Below, in pieces: positions 56,075 through 64,000 of a stretch of 64,000 nt of DNA. The DNA comes from Geobacillus thermocatenulatus (GTDB taxonomy: Bacteria; Bacillota; Bacilli; Bacillales; Anoxybacillaceae): contig NZ_NEWK01000001.1 in assembly GCF_002217655.1 (NCBI RefSeq), forward strand, positions 754,001-818,000. Direction: 5' to 3'. Numbering within the stretch: the stretch's first letter is position 1; each line of letters begins with the position of its first letter. A model generated the notes under the pieces. The model saw only the letters and a list, made by a program, of their open reading frames with translations. It was not told the DNA's origin and did not search any database. The translations under genes and the position numbers were made by a program.

Positions 56075-56707
56075 CTAGTACATATAGCGGTTCATAAACC
56101 GAAGCCGGTCGAACCGCTGAATGGATTCGGCGTCGACTCGTTTGCCGATGCGGACCATGAGGCAGTTTGCCGGATGGGAGCAAATTTCCGGGTCATCGGT
56201 CGCATACCAGACGAGCCCGCCGGCGTTCATCATTTTCTCCATCACTTTTCGGTACTCCCATACGTTCAGCCCAGTGCCTTTGAGATCCCAATGCCAGTAA
56301 TACTCCGTTGTAATGATGATGTAGTCTTCCATGGCGTCGTCCATCATCGACACGATGAGCAAGTTTTTTCCGACGCCAAACCCGCGGAACTCCGGAATGA
56401 CTTCAATGGCGCCAAGCTCAAGCAAATTTTCCATGTTCCCTTCCGACCAACGCTCAAGCGGATCGGGATACAAAAACGTCACATATCCGACAATCACCTC
56501 GCCGCGGCGGGCGATGATGATCCGCCCTTCCGGCAGCTTGGCGATTTCGATCAACGCTTTGTGCTGTTTGGCAGGCGGGCGGAAGGAAGTGAGGTCATGG
56601 TGGAATCCGTAGCTGGCCAACGCTTCCGGCGTCACCGGCCCTTCGATGAGGAGCGTTCCTTTCGGGGTTTTCAGCTCTTTGGCGTTATACGTTTTTTTAT
56701 GTTCCAT
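56075..56707 (-). CDS. acuA: AcuA, GNAT protein acetyltransferase
   Basis: Acetylates and thereby inactivates acetyl-CoA synthetase. The 210-residue protein has the GNAT core with the acetyl-CoA loop IEVIPEFRGFGVGKNLL. ATG 56707 follows AGGTGGTGG. First gene of acuABC, divergent from its target gene acsA with 174 bp between start codons; 92 bp separate it from acuB. Confidence 0.95.
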   Translation of the reverse strand: MEHKKTYNAKELKTPKGTLLIEGPVTPEALASYGFHHDLTSFRPPAKQHKALIEIAKLPEGRIIIARRGEVIVGYVTFLYPDPLERWSEGNMENLLELGAIEVIPEFRGFGVGKNLLIVSMMDDAMEDYIIITTEYYWHWDLKGTGLNVWEYRKVMEKMMNAGGLVWYATDDPEICSHPANCLMVRIGKRVDAESIQRFDRLRFMNRYMY

Positions 56708-56740
56708 TCGTCCACCACCTGAATTGGTCGTTCTGCTTCC

Positions 56741-56770
56741 ATTATACATAAAAATGGCGCCAGCTGGCGC
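56741..56770 (-). promoter_or_regulatory. acuA promoter region with a GC-rich palindrome
   Basis: On the minus strand TATAAT (56741-56746) is the probable -10; at -35 distance lies the perfect 14-bp palindrome GCGCCAGCTGGCGC (56757-56770), which replaces a normal -35 hexamer. Confidence 0.45.
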
Positions 56771-56817
56771 GGTTCAAAAAAATTTCAAAAAAGCGGGGAC
56801 AAGGAATATTTTAAAAA

Positions 56818-56846
56818 TTGAGAAATGGTTTTCAATGGACTATAAT
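56818..56846 (+). promoter_or_regulatory. sigma-A promoter of acsA with cre-like spacer
   Basis: TTGAGA (56818-56823), 17 nt, TATAAT (56841-56846). TTGAGAAATGGTTTTCAA (56818-56835) is an imperfect palindrome resembling a degenerate cre site, which would place CcpA over the promoter. Confidence 0.5.
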
Positions 56847-56881
56847 AGAAATGTAATCACTTACATAAGGGGGATCGGAGA

Positions 56882-58597
56882 ATGAACACAGAACGGCTTC
56901 CCGTCATACAAGGGGACTACAATTTGAAAAACTACGAAGAAACATATAAACAGTTTCAATGGTCGGAAGTGGAGAAAGAGTTTTCTTGGCATGAAACGGG
57001 CCGAGTCAACATGGCGTATGAGGCGATCGACCGCCATGCTGAGTCGTTCCGTAAAAATAAAGTGGCGCTCTATTACCGCGACGCGGTGCGGAACGAGAAA
57101 TATACGTTCAAAGAAATGAAAGAGATGTCCAATAAAGTGGCGAACGTCTTAAAACAGGCGGCGGACATTCAGAAAGGCGACCGTGTGTTTGTGTTCATGC
57201 CGCGTTCTCCGGAACTGTACTTTGCGGTTTTGGGCATCATCAAAACCGGCGCCATCGTCGGGCCGTTGTTTGAGGCGTTCATGGAAGGAGCGGTGCGCGA
57301 CCGCCTCGAAGACAGCGGGGCGAAAGCGATCATTACGACGCCGGAGCTTCTGCCGCGCGTGCCGGTCGGCGATTTGCCGGAGTTGAAGTGCGTCTTTTTG
57401 GTTGGCGACGGTATTGTCGAGGAAGGGCCGTACATCGATTTGAAAAAGCGGATGAATGAGGCAAGCAAGCACTTCGACATCGAATGGGTCGACCGCCAAG
57501 ACGGCTTGATTTTGCATTACACATCCGGTTCGACCGGCAAGCCGAAAGGCGTTTTGCACGTCCATAACGCGATGATTCAGCACTATCAAACGGCGAAATG
57601 GGTGCTCGACTTAAAAGAAGATGACATTTACTGGTGCACGGCTGACCCGGGGTGGGTGACCGGGACGTCGTACGGCATCTTCGGCCCGTGGCTGTGCGGA
57701 GCGTCAAGCGTCATCGTCGGCGGCCGCTTCAGCCCGGATGCTTGGTATCAAACGATCCAAGATTTCGGCGTCACCGTCTGGTACAGCGCGCCGACGGCGT
57801 TCCGCATGCTGATGGGCGCCGGCGATGAAGTCGTGAAAAAATATGATTTAAGCTCGCTCCGCCACATTTTAAGCGTCGGCGAGCCGCTCAACCCGGAAGT
57901 CATCCGCTGGGGGATGAAAGTGTTCGGCCGCCGCATCCATGATACGTGGTGGATGACGGAAACAGGCGGGCATCTCATTTGCAACTACCCGTGCATGGAA
58001 ATCAAGCCGGGATCGATGGGGAAACCGATCCCAGGCGTCGAGGCGGCGATCATTGATGACCAAGGAAACGTCCTGCCGCCGTACCGGATGGGCAACTTGG
58101 CCATCAAAAAAGGCTGGCCGTCGATGATGAAAACGATTTGGAACAACCCGCAAAAATATGAATCGTACTTTATCGGCGACTGGTACGTATCCGGCGATTC
58201 GGCCTACATGGATGAAGACGGCTACTTCTGGTTCCAAGGCCGTGTTGACGATGTCATCAACACATCCGGCGAGCGCGTTGGGCCGTTTGAAGTGGAGAGC
58301 AAGCTCGTCGAGCATCCGGCCGTTGCCGAAGCCGGCGTCATCGGCAAGCCGGATCCGGTGCGCGGGGAAATCATCAAAGCGTTCATCGCGCTTCGCGAAG
58401 GGTACGAGCCGTCCGAGGAACTGAAAGAAGACATCCGCCAGTTCGTCAAAAAAGGGCTCGCCGCTCATGCCGCGCCGCGTGAGATCGAGTTCCGCGACAA
58501 ACTGCCGAAAACGCGGAGCGGGAAAATCATGCGCCGCGTCTTAAAAGCGTGGGAGCTCAACTTGCCGACCGGCGATTTGTCGACGATGGAAGACTGA
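56882..58597 (+). CDS. acsA: acetyl-CoA synthetase
   Basis: Activates acetate to acetyl-CoA via acetyl-AMP. ANL-superfamily enzyme of 571 residues with the A3 loop LHYTSGSTGKPKGVLHVH, WMTETGGH, the hinge motif YFWFQGRVDDVINTSGERVGPFEVE and the C-terminal PKTRSGKIMRR, whose Lys548 is the site acetylated by AcuA and deacetylated by AcuC in B. subtilis. AGGGGGATCGGAGA precedes the ATG. Divergent from acuABC. Confidence 0.97.
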   Translation: MNTERLPVIQGDYNLKNYEETYKQFQWSEVEKEFSWHETGRVNMAYEAIDRHAESFRKNKVALYYRDAVRNEKYTFKEMKEMSNKVANVLKQAADIQKGDRVFVFMPRSPELYFAVLGIIKTGAIVGPLFEAFMEGAVRDRLEDSGAKAIITTPELLPRVPVGDLPELKCVFLVGDGIVEEGPYIDLKKRMNEASKHFDIEWVDRQDGLILHYTSGSTGKPKGVLHVHNAMIQHYQTAKWVLDLKEDDIYWCTADPGWVTGTSYGIFGPWLCGASSVIVGGRFSPDAWYQTIQDFGVTVWYSAPTAFRMLMGAGDEVVKKYDLSSLRHILSVGEPLNPEVIRWGMKVFGRRIHDTWWMTETGGHLICNYPCMEIKPGSMGKPIPGVEAAIIDDQGNVLPPYRMGNLAIKKGWPSMMKTIWNNPQKYESYFIGDWYVSGDSAYMDEDGYFWFQGRVDDVINTSGERVGPFEVESKLVEHPAVAEAGVIGKPDPVRGEIIKAFIALREGYEPSEELKEDIRQFVKKGLAAHAAPREIEFRDKLPKTRSGKIMRRVLKAWELNLPTGDLSTMED

Positions 58598-58606
58598 TGA
58601 GCGAAA

Positions 58607-58648
58607 AGCGTCTGGAACATCCGCTGTTCCAGGCGCTGTTGTTCTTTT
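58607..58648 (+). terminator. terminator of acsA
   Basis: AGCGTCTGGAACA / TGTTCCAGGCGCT followed by GTTGTTCTTTT. Confidence 0.85.
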
Positions 58649-58817
58649 CCGGCGAAAGCCGAAGCGGGGCGGCTGCAAAGACGGTGATGGAACGGAAAAC
58701 GCGGCCAACAGCGTGATTTCTCCATTTGAAAAACCTGATAAATGCCCGTTTCCTCTTCGCTTAAGAACCATCCATTTGGCGAAAATCGTTGTGCTTTCCC
58801 CATCTTCACAAAACAAG

Positions 58818-58852
58818 AAAGGGTGTCCCAACAAGGATCGGGACACCCTTTT
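58818..58852. terminator. terminator of the PBP gene
   Basis: AAGGGTGTCCC (58819-58829) / GGGACACCCTT (58840-58850); on the minus strand it follows the PBP stop by about 100 nt. Confidence 0.8.
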
Positions 58853-58950
58853 CGATCACCATATATACGCGCCAACTCTTTGTTCAAAACGAATGGCATC
58901 TTCTAAAGAAAGCCAATCAAAGAAAGACAATCTTTTGGGTCAGCTCCTTG

Positions 58951-61701
58951 TCACTCCACGTCACCCGACGGCGGGGGAGAAGACGGCTCGCCGCTCTTTT
59001 GATGACCGGAATTGGGCGGCGAGGCGGACGGCAACGAAACGGGGTTCGACGGCGCCGATTCCTGTCCGGCGATGTCCACAGCAGTGACGCAGTACGCGGC
59101 GCCCGGCTGCAGCGGCGAAAACGAGGCTGCCTCGTCCGCTTTAACAGCGGCGGCGAGGCGTCGTTCCCCCGTTTCGTTCACTAGATAGACGCGGTAGCCG
59201 ATGACATCCGGCTCGTTATGGCGATTCCAGACGAGCTTGCCCCCTGCAAGCCGAGCGGCGGGTGGAGCCGGTGGACGGCCGTTTTCCTTTAATGTGGAGA
59301 CGAGCGATGCATCGCCCGCCTGCCCTTCGCCGTTGATCCCCCAATCGGCGAGAAGCTTCGGATTCACGATCACTTCGCGAGTGACAAACTCTTCCGGCGT
59401 CGTCTCAAGCGCCATATAGCGGCGTCCGCCGATGACGACGACCCGGCTTTCCATCACTTCCTCGCCGCTTCCTTCCTGCGGCGCAAACTTCGTATTGTAC
59501 AAATCGTAGCGGACGAGCCCGGCTTTTTCGCACGCGGCCGACGGACTGAAGCCGCTTGCGGCGCAGTAAGCGCGGCGGACGATGCCGCCCGGCATGAGAA
59601 ACCGCTCCGGCGGAGCGATGAGCTTCGGATTTTGGTCATAAGCCGCATTCATCAGCCGCGCCCATAACAGCTGGGTGCGCCGGCTGTAGGAAAGCCCTTT
59701 GTAGCGCGATTCAAGCGGCGCCGGCCGGTCATAGCCGATCCAAACGCCGAACGTGACGTTCGGATTGACGGCGACAAACCACGAATCGCGATTGTCTTGC
59801 GATGTCCCTGTTTTGCCGGCCCAGTCCGCGGAAAATTTCAAGTAGTGCGGCACCGATGAGGCCGTTCCACCGTGAAGCACGTCGCGCATCATATCGATCA
59901 TCAAGTACGACGTTTGCGGCGAAAACACCGGGACGGGTTTGCTTTGATGTTCGTAAACGATCTTTCCGTTCTTGTCCACAATCTTCTCAATCATGTAGGC
60001 GTCCACGAACGAGCCGTAATTGGCGAACGTCGCGTAGGCGTTGACGTTTTCCTCAACCGTGACACCGATGTGCGTCCCGCCGATCGCCAAAGCCGGATTG
60101 GCCTCTTCTTGTTTGGCGACGCTCGTGATCCCCATTTTATGCAAATAGTCGATCGGATGGCGGGATCGAATTCTCATATACGTCCGAACGGCCGGAATGT
60201 TGAACGATTGCTGCAAGGCATAGCGCGCCGTGACGAGCCCGTGCGTTTTTCCGTCCGCGTTTTTCGGCGCGTATGAGCCGATCGAAAGCGGCAAGTCGGG
60301 AATGATCGTCGCTGGCTGGATGACGCCCATCTCCATCGCCGGCGCGTACACCAAGAGCGGCTTCATCGTGGAGCCGTTCGAGCGGTGCGCTTGGGTGGCG
60401 TGGTTCAACTGCTCGCGCCCATAATCGCGGCCGCCGACGAAGCTGATGATTTTTCCCGTTTTGTTTTCGATGAGCATCGCCCCGACTTCGACCGGTTGGC
60501 GATGAGCGACCGTTTTTCCGGTTTTGTTGTCTTTGGTGTAATAGACGTTGTCGTTTCCGTAATACGGGTAGCGGGCGGCGATGCGCTGCATTTGTTCATA
60601 AATCTTTTTGTCGATTGTCGTATAAATCCGATATCCGCCTTGGCGCAGCGCTTTTTCCGCTTCGCCGAGATAGCGGCGGAAACGAGCGGGGTCGCGCTTC
60701 ACCTCTTCTGGCTTATAGCCGTCGCGCTTGGCGAACGTCTCGGCGAGCACCTCTTTCGCCCGCCGCTCAATCTCCATCGTCAAAAACGGATATTGTTCAA
60801 ACGGCGACGGCTTTGGGGCGGCCAAATGCTTCGCCACATCATAGGAAAGCGCTTCCTTATACTGCTTTTCCGAAATATAGCCGGCCCGCTTCATCCGGTA
60901 CAGCACCGTTTTCATCCGTTTCAATCCCGGTGAGAGGTCCGATTTGACGCTGCCGTCAGCGGCGAACGGGGTGTAGACGAACGGGTTTTGCGGCAGCCCG
61001 GCCAAAAACGCCGCTTGAGCGAGATTCAACTCTTTGGCGTTGACGCCAAAGACGCCTTGGGCCGCGGCTTGGATGCCGGCGATGTTGCGCCCTGAAGAAT
61101 TGCGGCCGAACGGAACGACGTTTAAATACGCCTCTAAAATGTCTTCTTTGGAAAAAAATTTCTCCAGACGAAGCGAAAGCAGCATTTCTTTCGCCTTTCG
61201 CTCAAACGACACCTCGTTCGTCAACATCTGGTTTTTGACAAGCTGTTGCGTAAGCGTGCTCCCGCCGCTTTTGACCGGCGAGTTGGTCAGCTCTTGAAAC
61301 ATGGCGCGGATGACGGCCTTCGGAACGACGCCGTGATGTTCATAAAAATGTTCGTCTTCCGTCGCGATGATGGCTTGCACGACGTGCGGAGACACGTCGG
61401 ACAGGCGCACCGCCTCGCGGTCGAGGTCAGACCGGAACCGGCCTAAATACACCCCGTTGGCAAAGTACATATGGCTCGTTTCGCCGTAATGGTAAATCTC
61501 CTTTTTCATCTCGTCGGGCGAGGGAACGGGCATATCTTTGACCAAAAAGGCAAAATAGCCGGCGCCGGCGCCGATGGAAAAGCAAATGAGGCAGAGCGCG
61601 GCGATGAGCAAAATGAAGATGACGTTCCAAACCACATCGTATGTAAGGGAAAAATAATGCCACGCTTTTTCAAGAGAAATGGAAAATTGGTTTCGCTTCA
61701 T
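58951..61701 (-). CDS. class A penicillin-binding protein (bifunctional transglycosylase/transpeptidase)
   Basis: Membrane-anchored peptidoglycan synthase of 916 residues. One transmembrane helix (VIFILLIAALCLICFSIGAG), a GT51 domain with IIATEDEHFYEHHGV and GGSTLTQQLVKN, and a transpeptidase domain with SNGSTMKP (SxxK-type Ser), a later SxN-type motif and KTGTSQDNRD. The last about 150 residues contain a fibronectin-III-like domain (PAPPAARLAGGKLVWNRHNE...) and a Pro/Ser-rich tail. ATG 61701 follows AGGGGGG; the further upstream frame is not coding. Closest in layout to PBP1A/PbpG-type enzymes. Confidence 0.93.
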   Translation of the reverse strand: MKRNQFSISLEKAWHYFSLTYDVVWNVIFILLIAALCLICFSIGAGAGYFAFLVKDMPVPSPDEMKKEIYHYGETSHMYFANGVYLGRFRSDLDREAVRLSDVSPHVVQAIIATEDEHFYEHHGVVPKAVIRAMFQELTNSPVKSGGSTLTQQLVKNQMLTNEVSFERKAKEMLLSLRLEKFFSKEDILEAYLNVVPFGRNSSGRNIAGIQAAAQGVFGVNAKELNLAQAAFLAGLPQNPFVYTPFAADGSVKSDLSPGLKRMKTVLYRMKRAGYISEKQYKEALSYDVAKHLAAPKPSPFEQYPFLTMEIERRAKEVLAETFAKRDGYKPEEVKRDPARFRRYLGEAEKALRQGGYRIYTTIDKKIYEQMQRIAARYPYYGNDNVYYTKDNKTGKTVAHRQPVEVGAMLIENKTGKIISFVGGRDYGREQLNHATQAHRSNGSTMKPLLVYAPAMEMGVIQPATIIPDLPLSIGSYAPKNADGKTHGLVTARYALQQSFNIPAVRTYMRIRSRHPIDYLHKMGITSVAKQEEANPALAIGGTHIGVTVEENVNAYATFANYGSFVDAYMIEKIVDKNGKIVYEHQSKPVPVFSPQTSYLMIDMMRDVLHGGTASSVPHYLKFSADWAGKTGTSQDNRDSWFVAVNPNVTFGVWIGYDRPAPLESRYKGLSYSRRTQLLWARLMNAAYDQNPKLIAPPERFLMPGGIVRRAYCAASGFSPSAACEKAGLVRYDLYNTKFAPQEGSGEEVMESRVVVIGGRRYMALETTPEEFVTREVIVNPKLLADWGINGEGQAGDASLVSTLKENGRPPAPPAARLAGGKLVWNRHNEPDVIGYRVYLVNETGERRLAAAVKADEAASFSPLQPGAAYCVTAVDIAGQESAPSNPVSLPSASPPNSGHQKSGEPSSPPPSGDVE

Positions 61702-61807
61702 GCCAGCCCCCCTATGCGGCAAGTCATTATGTATAAGTATACCATAGGAAGGGGAGGCATTGTGGAATTTTGCCGATTTTTCGCCGTTTATGCGAAAAAC
61801 GTTAAGG

Positions 61808-61837
61808 TTGACAGCGAGTGCATCGCTATGGTAATAA
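61808..61837 (+). promoter_or_regulatory. sigma-A promoter of tyrS
   Basis: TTGACA (61808-61813), 18 nt, TAATAA (61832-61837), in front of the T-box leader. Confidence 0.65.
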
Positions 61838-61859
61838 GAATGTATATATTTCATATGAG

Positions 61860-63387
<1,528 letters not shown>

Positions 63388-63388
63388 G

Positions 63389-63428
63389 AAAAAAGATCCG
63401 AAATGCCGATGCATTTCGGATCTTTTTT
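63389..63428. terminator. bidirectional terminator between tyrS and rpsD
   Basis: AAAAAAGATCCGAAATGC / GCATTTCGGATCTTTTTT, an 18-bp perfect stem serving both convergent genes. Confidence 0.92.
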
Positions 63429-63433
63429 GCGCC

Positions 63434-64000
63434 TTAACGCGAGTAGAACTCGACGATGAGCGCTTCGTTGATTTCCGCCGGCAGTTCGGAACGCTCCGGC
63501 AAGCGGGTGTACGTCCCTTCCATTTTTTCCGGATTGAACGTCAAGTAATCTGGAATGTAGTTGTTCGCTTCGATCGCTTCTTTAATCACTTGCAAGTTGC
63601 GCGATTTTTCGCGAACAGCGATCGTTTGTCCCGGTTTGACGCGGTACGACGGGATGTTGACGCGGCTGCCGTCGACCAAAATGTGGCCGTGCGTCACGAG
63701 CTGGCGGGCTTGACGGCGCGTGCGGGCCAACCCTAAGCGATAGACGAGGTTGTCTAGGCGCGATTCCAACAAAATCATGAAGTTTTCGCCGTGTTTGCCC
63801 GGCATTTTGCCTGCTTCTTCAAACGTTTTGCGGAATTGGCGTTCGTTCACGCCGTACATATGGCGCAGCTTTTGTTTTTCTTGCAGCTGCAAGCCATATT
63901 CCGACAATTTCCGCCGTTGCCCCGGACCGTGTTGGCCAGGCGGATACGGACGTTTTTGCAGTTCTTTCCCCGTGCCGCTCAACGAGATGCCGAGGCGGCG
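63434..64000 (-). CDS. rpsD: 30S ribosomal protein S4 (5' end outside window)
   Basis: Primary 16S rRNA-binding protein of the small subunit. The 188 or so residues present begin at [14 protein letters not shown]; about a dozen N-terminal residues lie beyond the right edge. The S4 RNA-binding domain is visible ([31 protein letters not shown]). In bacilli S4 represses its own gene through an mRNA leader, which would lie outside the window. Confidence 0.97.
   Translation of the reverse strand, partial: RRLGISLSGTGKELQKRPYPPGQHGPGQRRKLSEYGLQLQEKQKLRHMYGVNERQFRKTFEEAGKMPGKHGENFMILLESRLDNLVYRLGLARTRRQARQLVTHGHILVDGSRVNIPSYRVKPGQTIAVREKSRNLQVIKEAIEANNYIPDYLTFNPEKMEGTYTRLPERSELPAEINEALIVEFYSR

Larger units (their letters stand above)
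58598..58950. other. intergenic region between acsA and the PBP gene
   Basis: Holds the acsA terminator (58607-58648) and the PBP terminator (58818-58852). No gene seen in 58650-58817 or 58853-58950. Confidence 0.6.

Overview
The window is a chromosomal segment of a thermophilic Geobacillus close to G. stearothermophilus / G. caldotenax. Most of it is GC-rich with ordinary Geobacillus codon use. Gene content and order follow the ytlA-to-rpsD region of Bacillus subtilis (ytlC, ytlA, ytmA, ytmB, pckA, metK, ytoA, ytpB, ytqB, ytzC, yttB, leuS, ytwF, ytfP, ytgP, ytzE, pepV, ytlP, ytlQ, amyX, ytmP, ytzH, trmB, ytnP, ytzB, ytoP, ytpQ, ytpR, sftA, murC, ytxGHJ, aroA, ccpA, acuCBA, acsA, tyrS, rpsD). 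Species-level clues are a thermolysin-like protease with its own activator gene, as known from G. stearothermophilus, and a tyrosyl-tRNA synthetase nearly identical to the classic B. stearothermophilus enzyme.

Layout. 1-3.1 kb: NitT/TauT-type ABC transporter (partial) and the ytmAB pair. 3.2-7.4 kb: accessory island with an Rpn-type nuclease, then a markedly AT-rich block holding an MFS exporter, a 38-residue peptide gene and a HExxH enzyme of the putative peptide-modification family. I read this block as a candidate undescribed RiPP (modified peptide) locus. 7.6-19 kb: gluconeogenesis (pckA), SAM synthesis under a SAM riboswitch (metK), sesquarterpene synthesis (ytpB), tRNA modification (mnmM), leuS under a Leu T-box, rhodanese. 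19.3-22.8 kb: extracellular protease island consisting of an RNPP-type activator, a 42-residue pre-pro-peptide that looks like its pheromone, and the neutral protease. 22.9-34.6 kb: cse60, ytfP, murJ, pseudouridine synthase, pepV, MFS, thpR, NERD-type protein, pullulanase. 34.7-34.93 kb: a TnpB-less IS200/IS605-type remnant with omega-RNA-like structure. 35-49.8 kb: mostly housekeeping, including trmB, a lactonase, a DNA translocase, murC, stress genes, DAHP synthase/chorismate mutase and ccpA. 50-54 kb: AT-richer sulfate ABC transporter operon sitting where B. subtilis has motPS. 54-58.6 kb: acuCBA divergent from acsA, the acetyl-CoA synthetase with its acetylation/deacetylation regulators. 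58.9-64 kb: class A PBP, tyrS under a Tyr T-box, and rpsD (5' end outside the window).

Functional links. pckA, ccpA, acuABC and acsA form a carbon-overflow/gluconeogenesis group; a perfect match to the CcpN consensus overlaps the pckA -10. Four cis-acting RNAs or operators are clear (SAM-I, two T-boxes, the CcpN-like site). Sulfur assimilation appears twice (metK riboswitch, sulfate uptake). Secreted degradation (neutral protease) is tied to peptide sensing. No rRNA, tRNA, CRISPR array or intact insertion sequence was seen.
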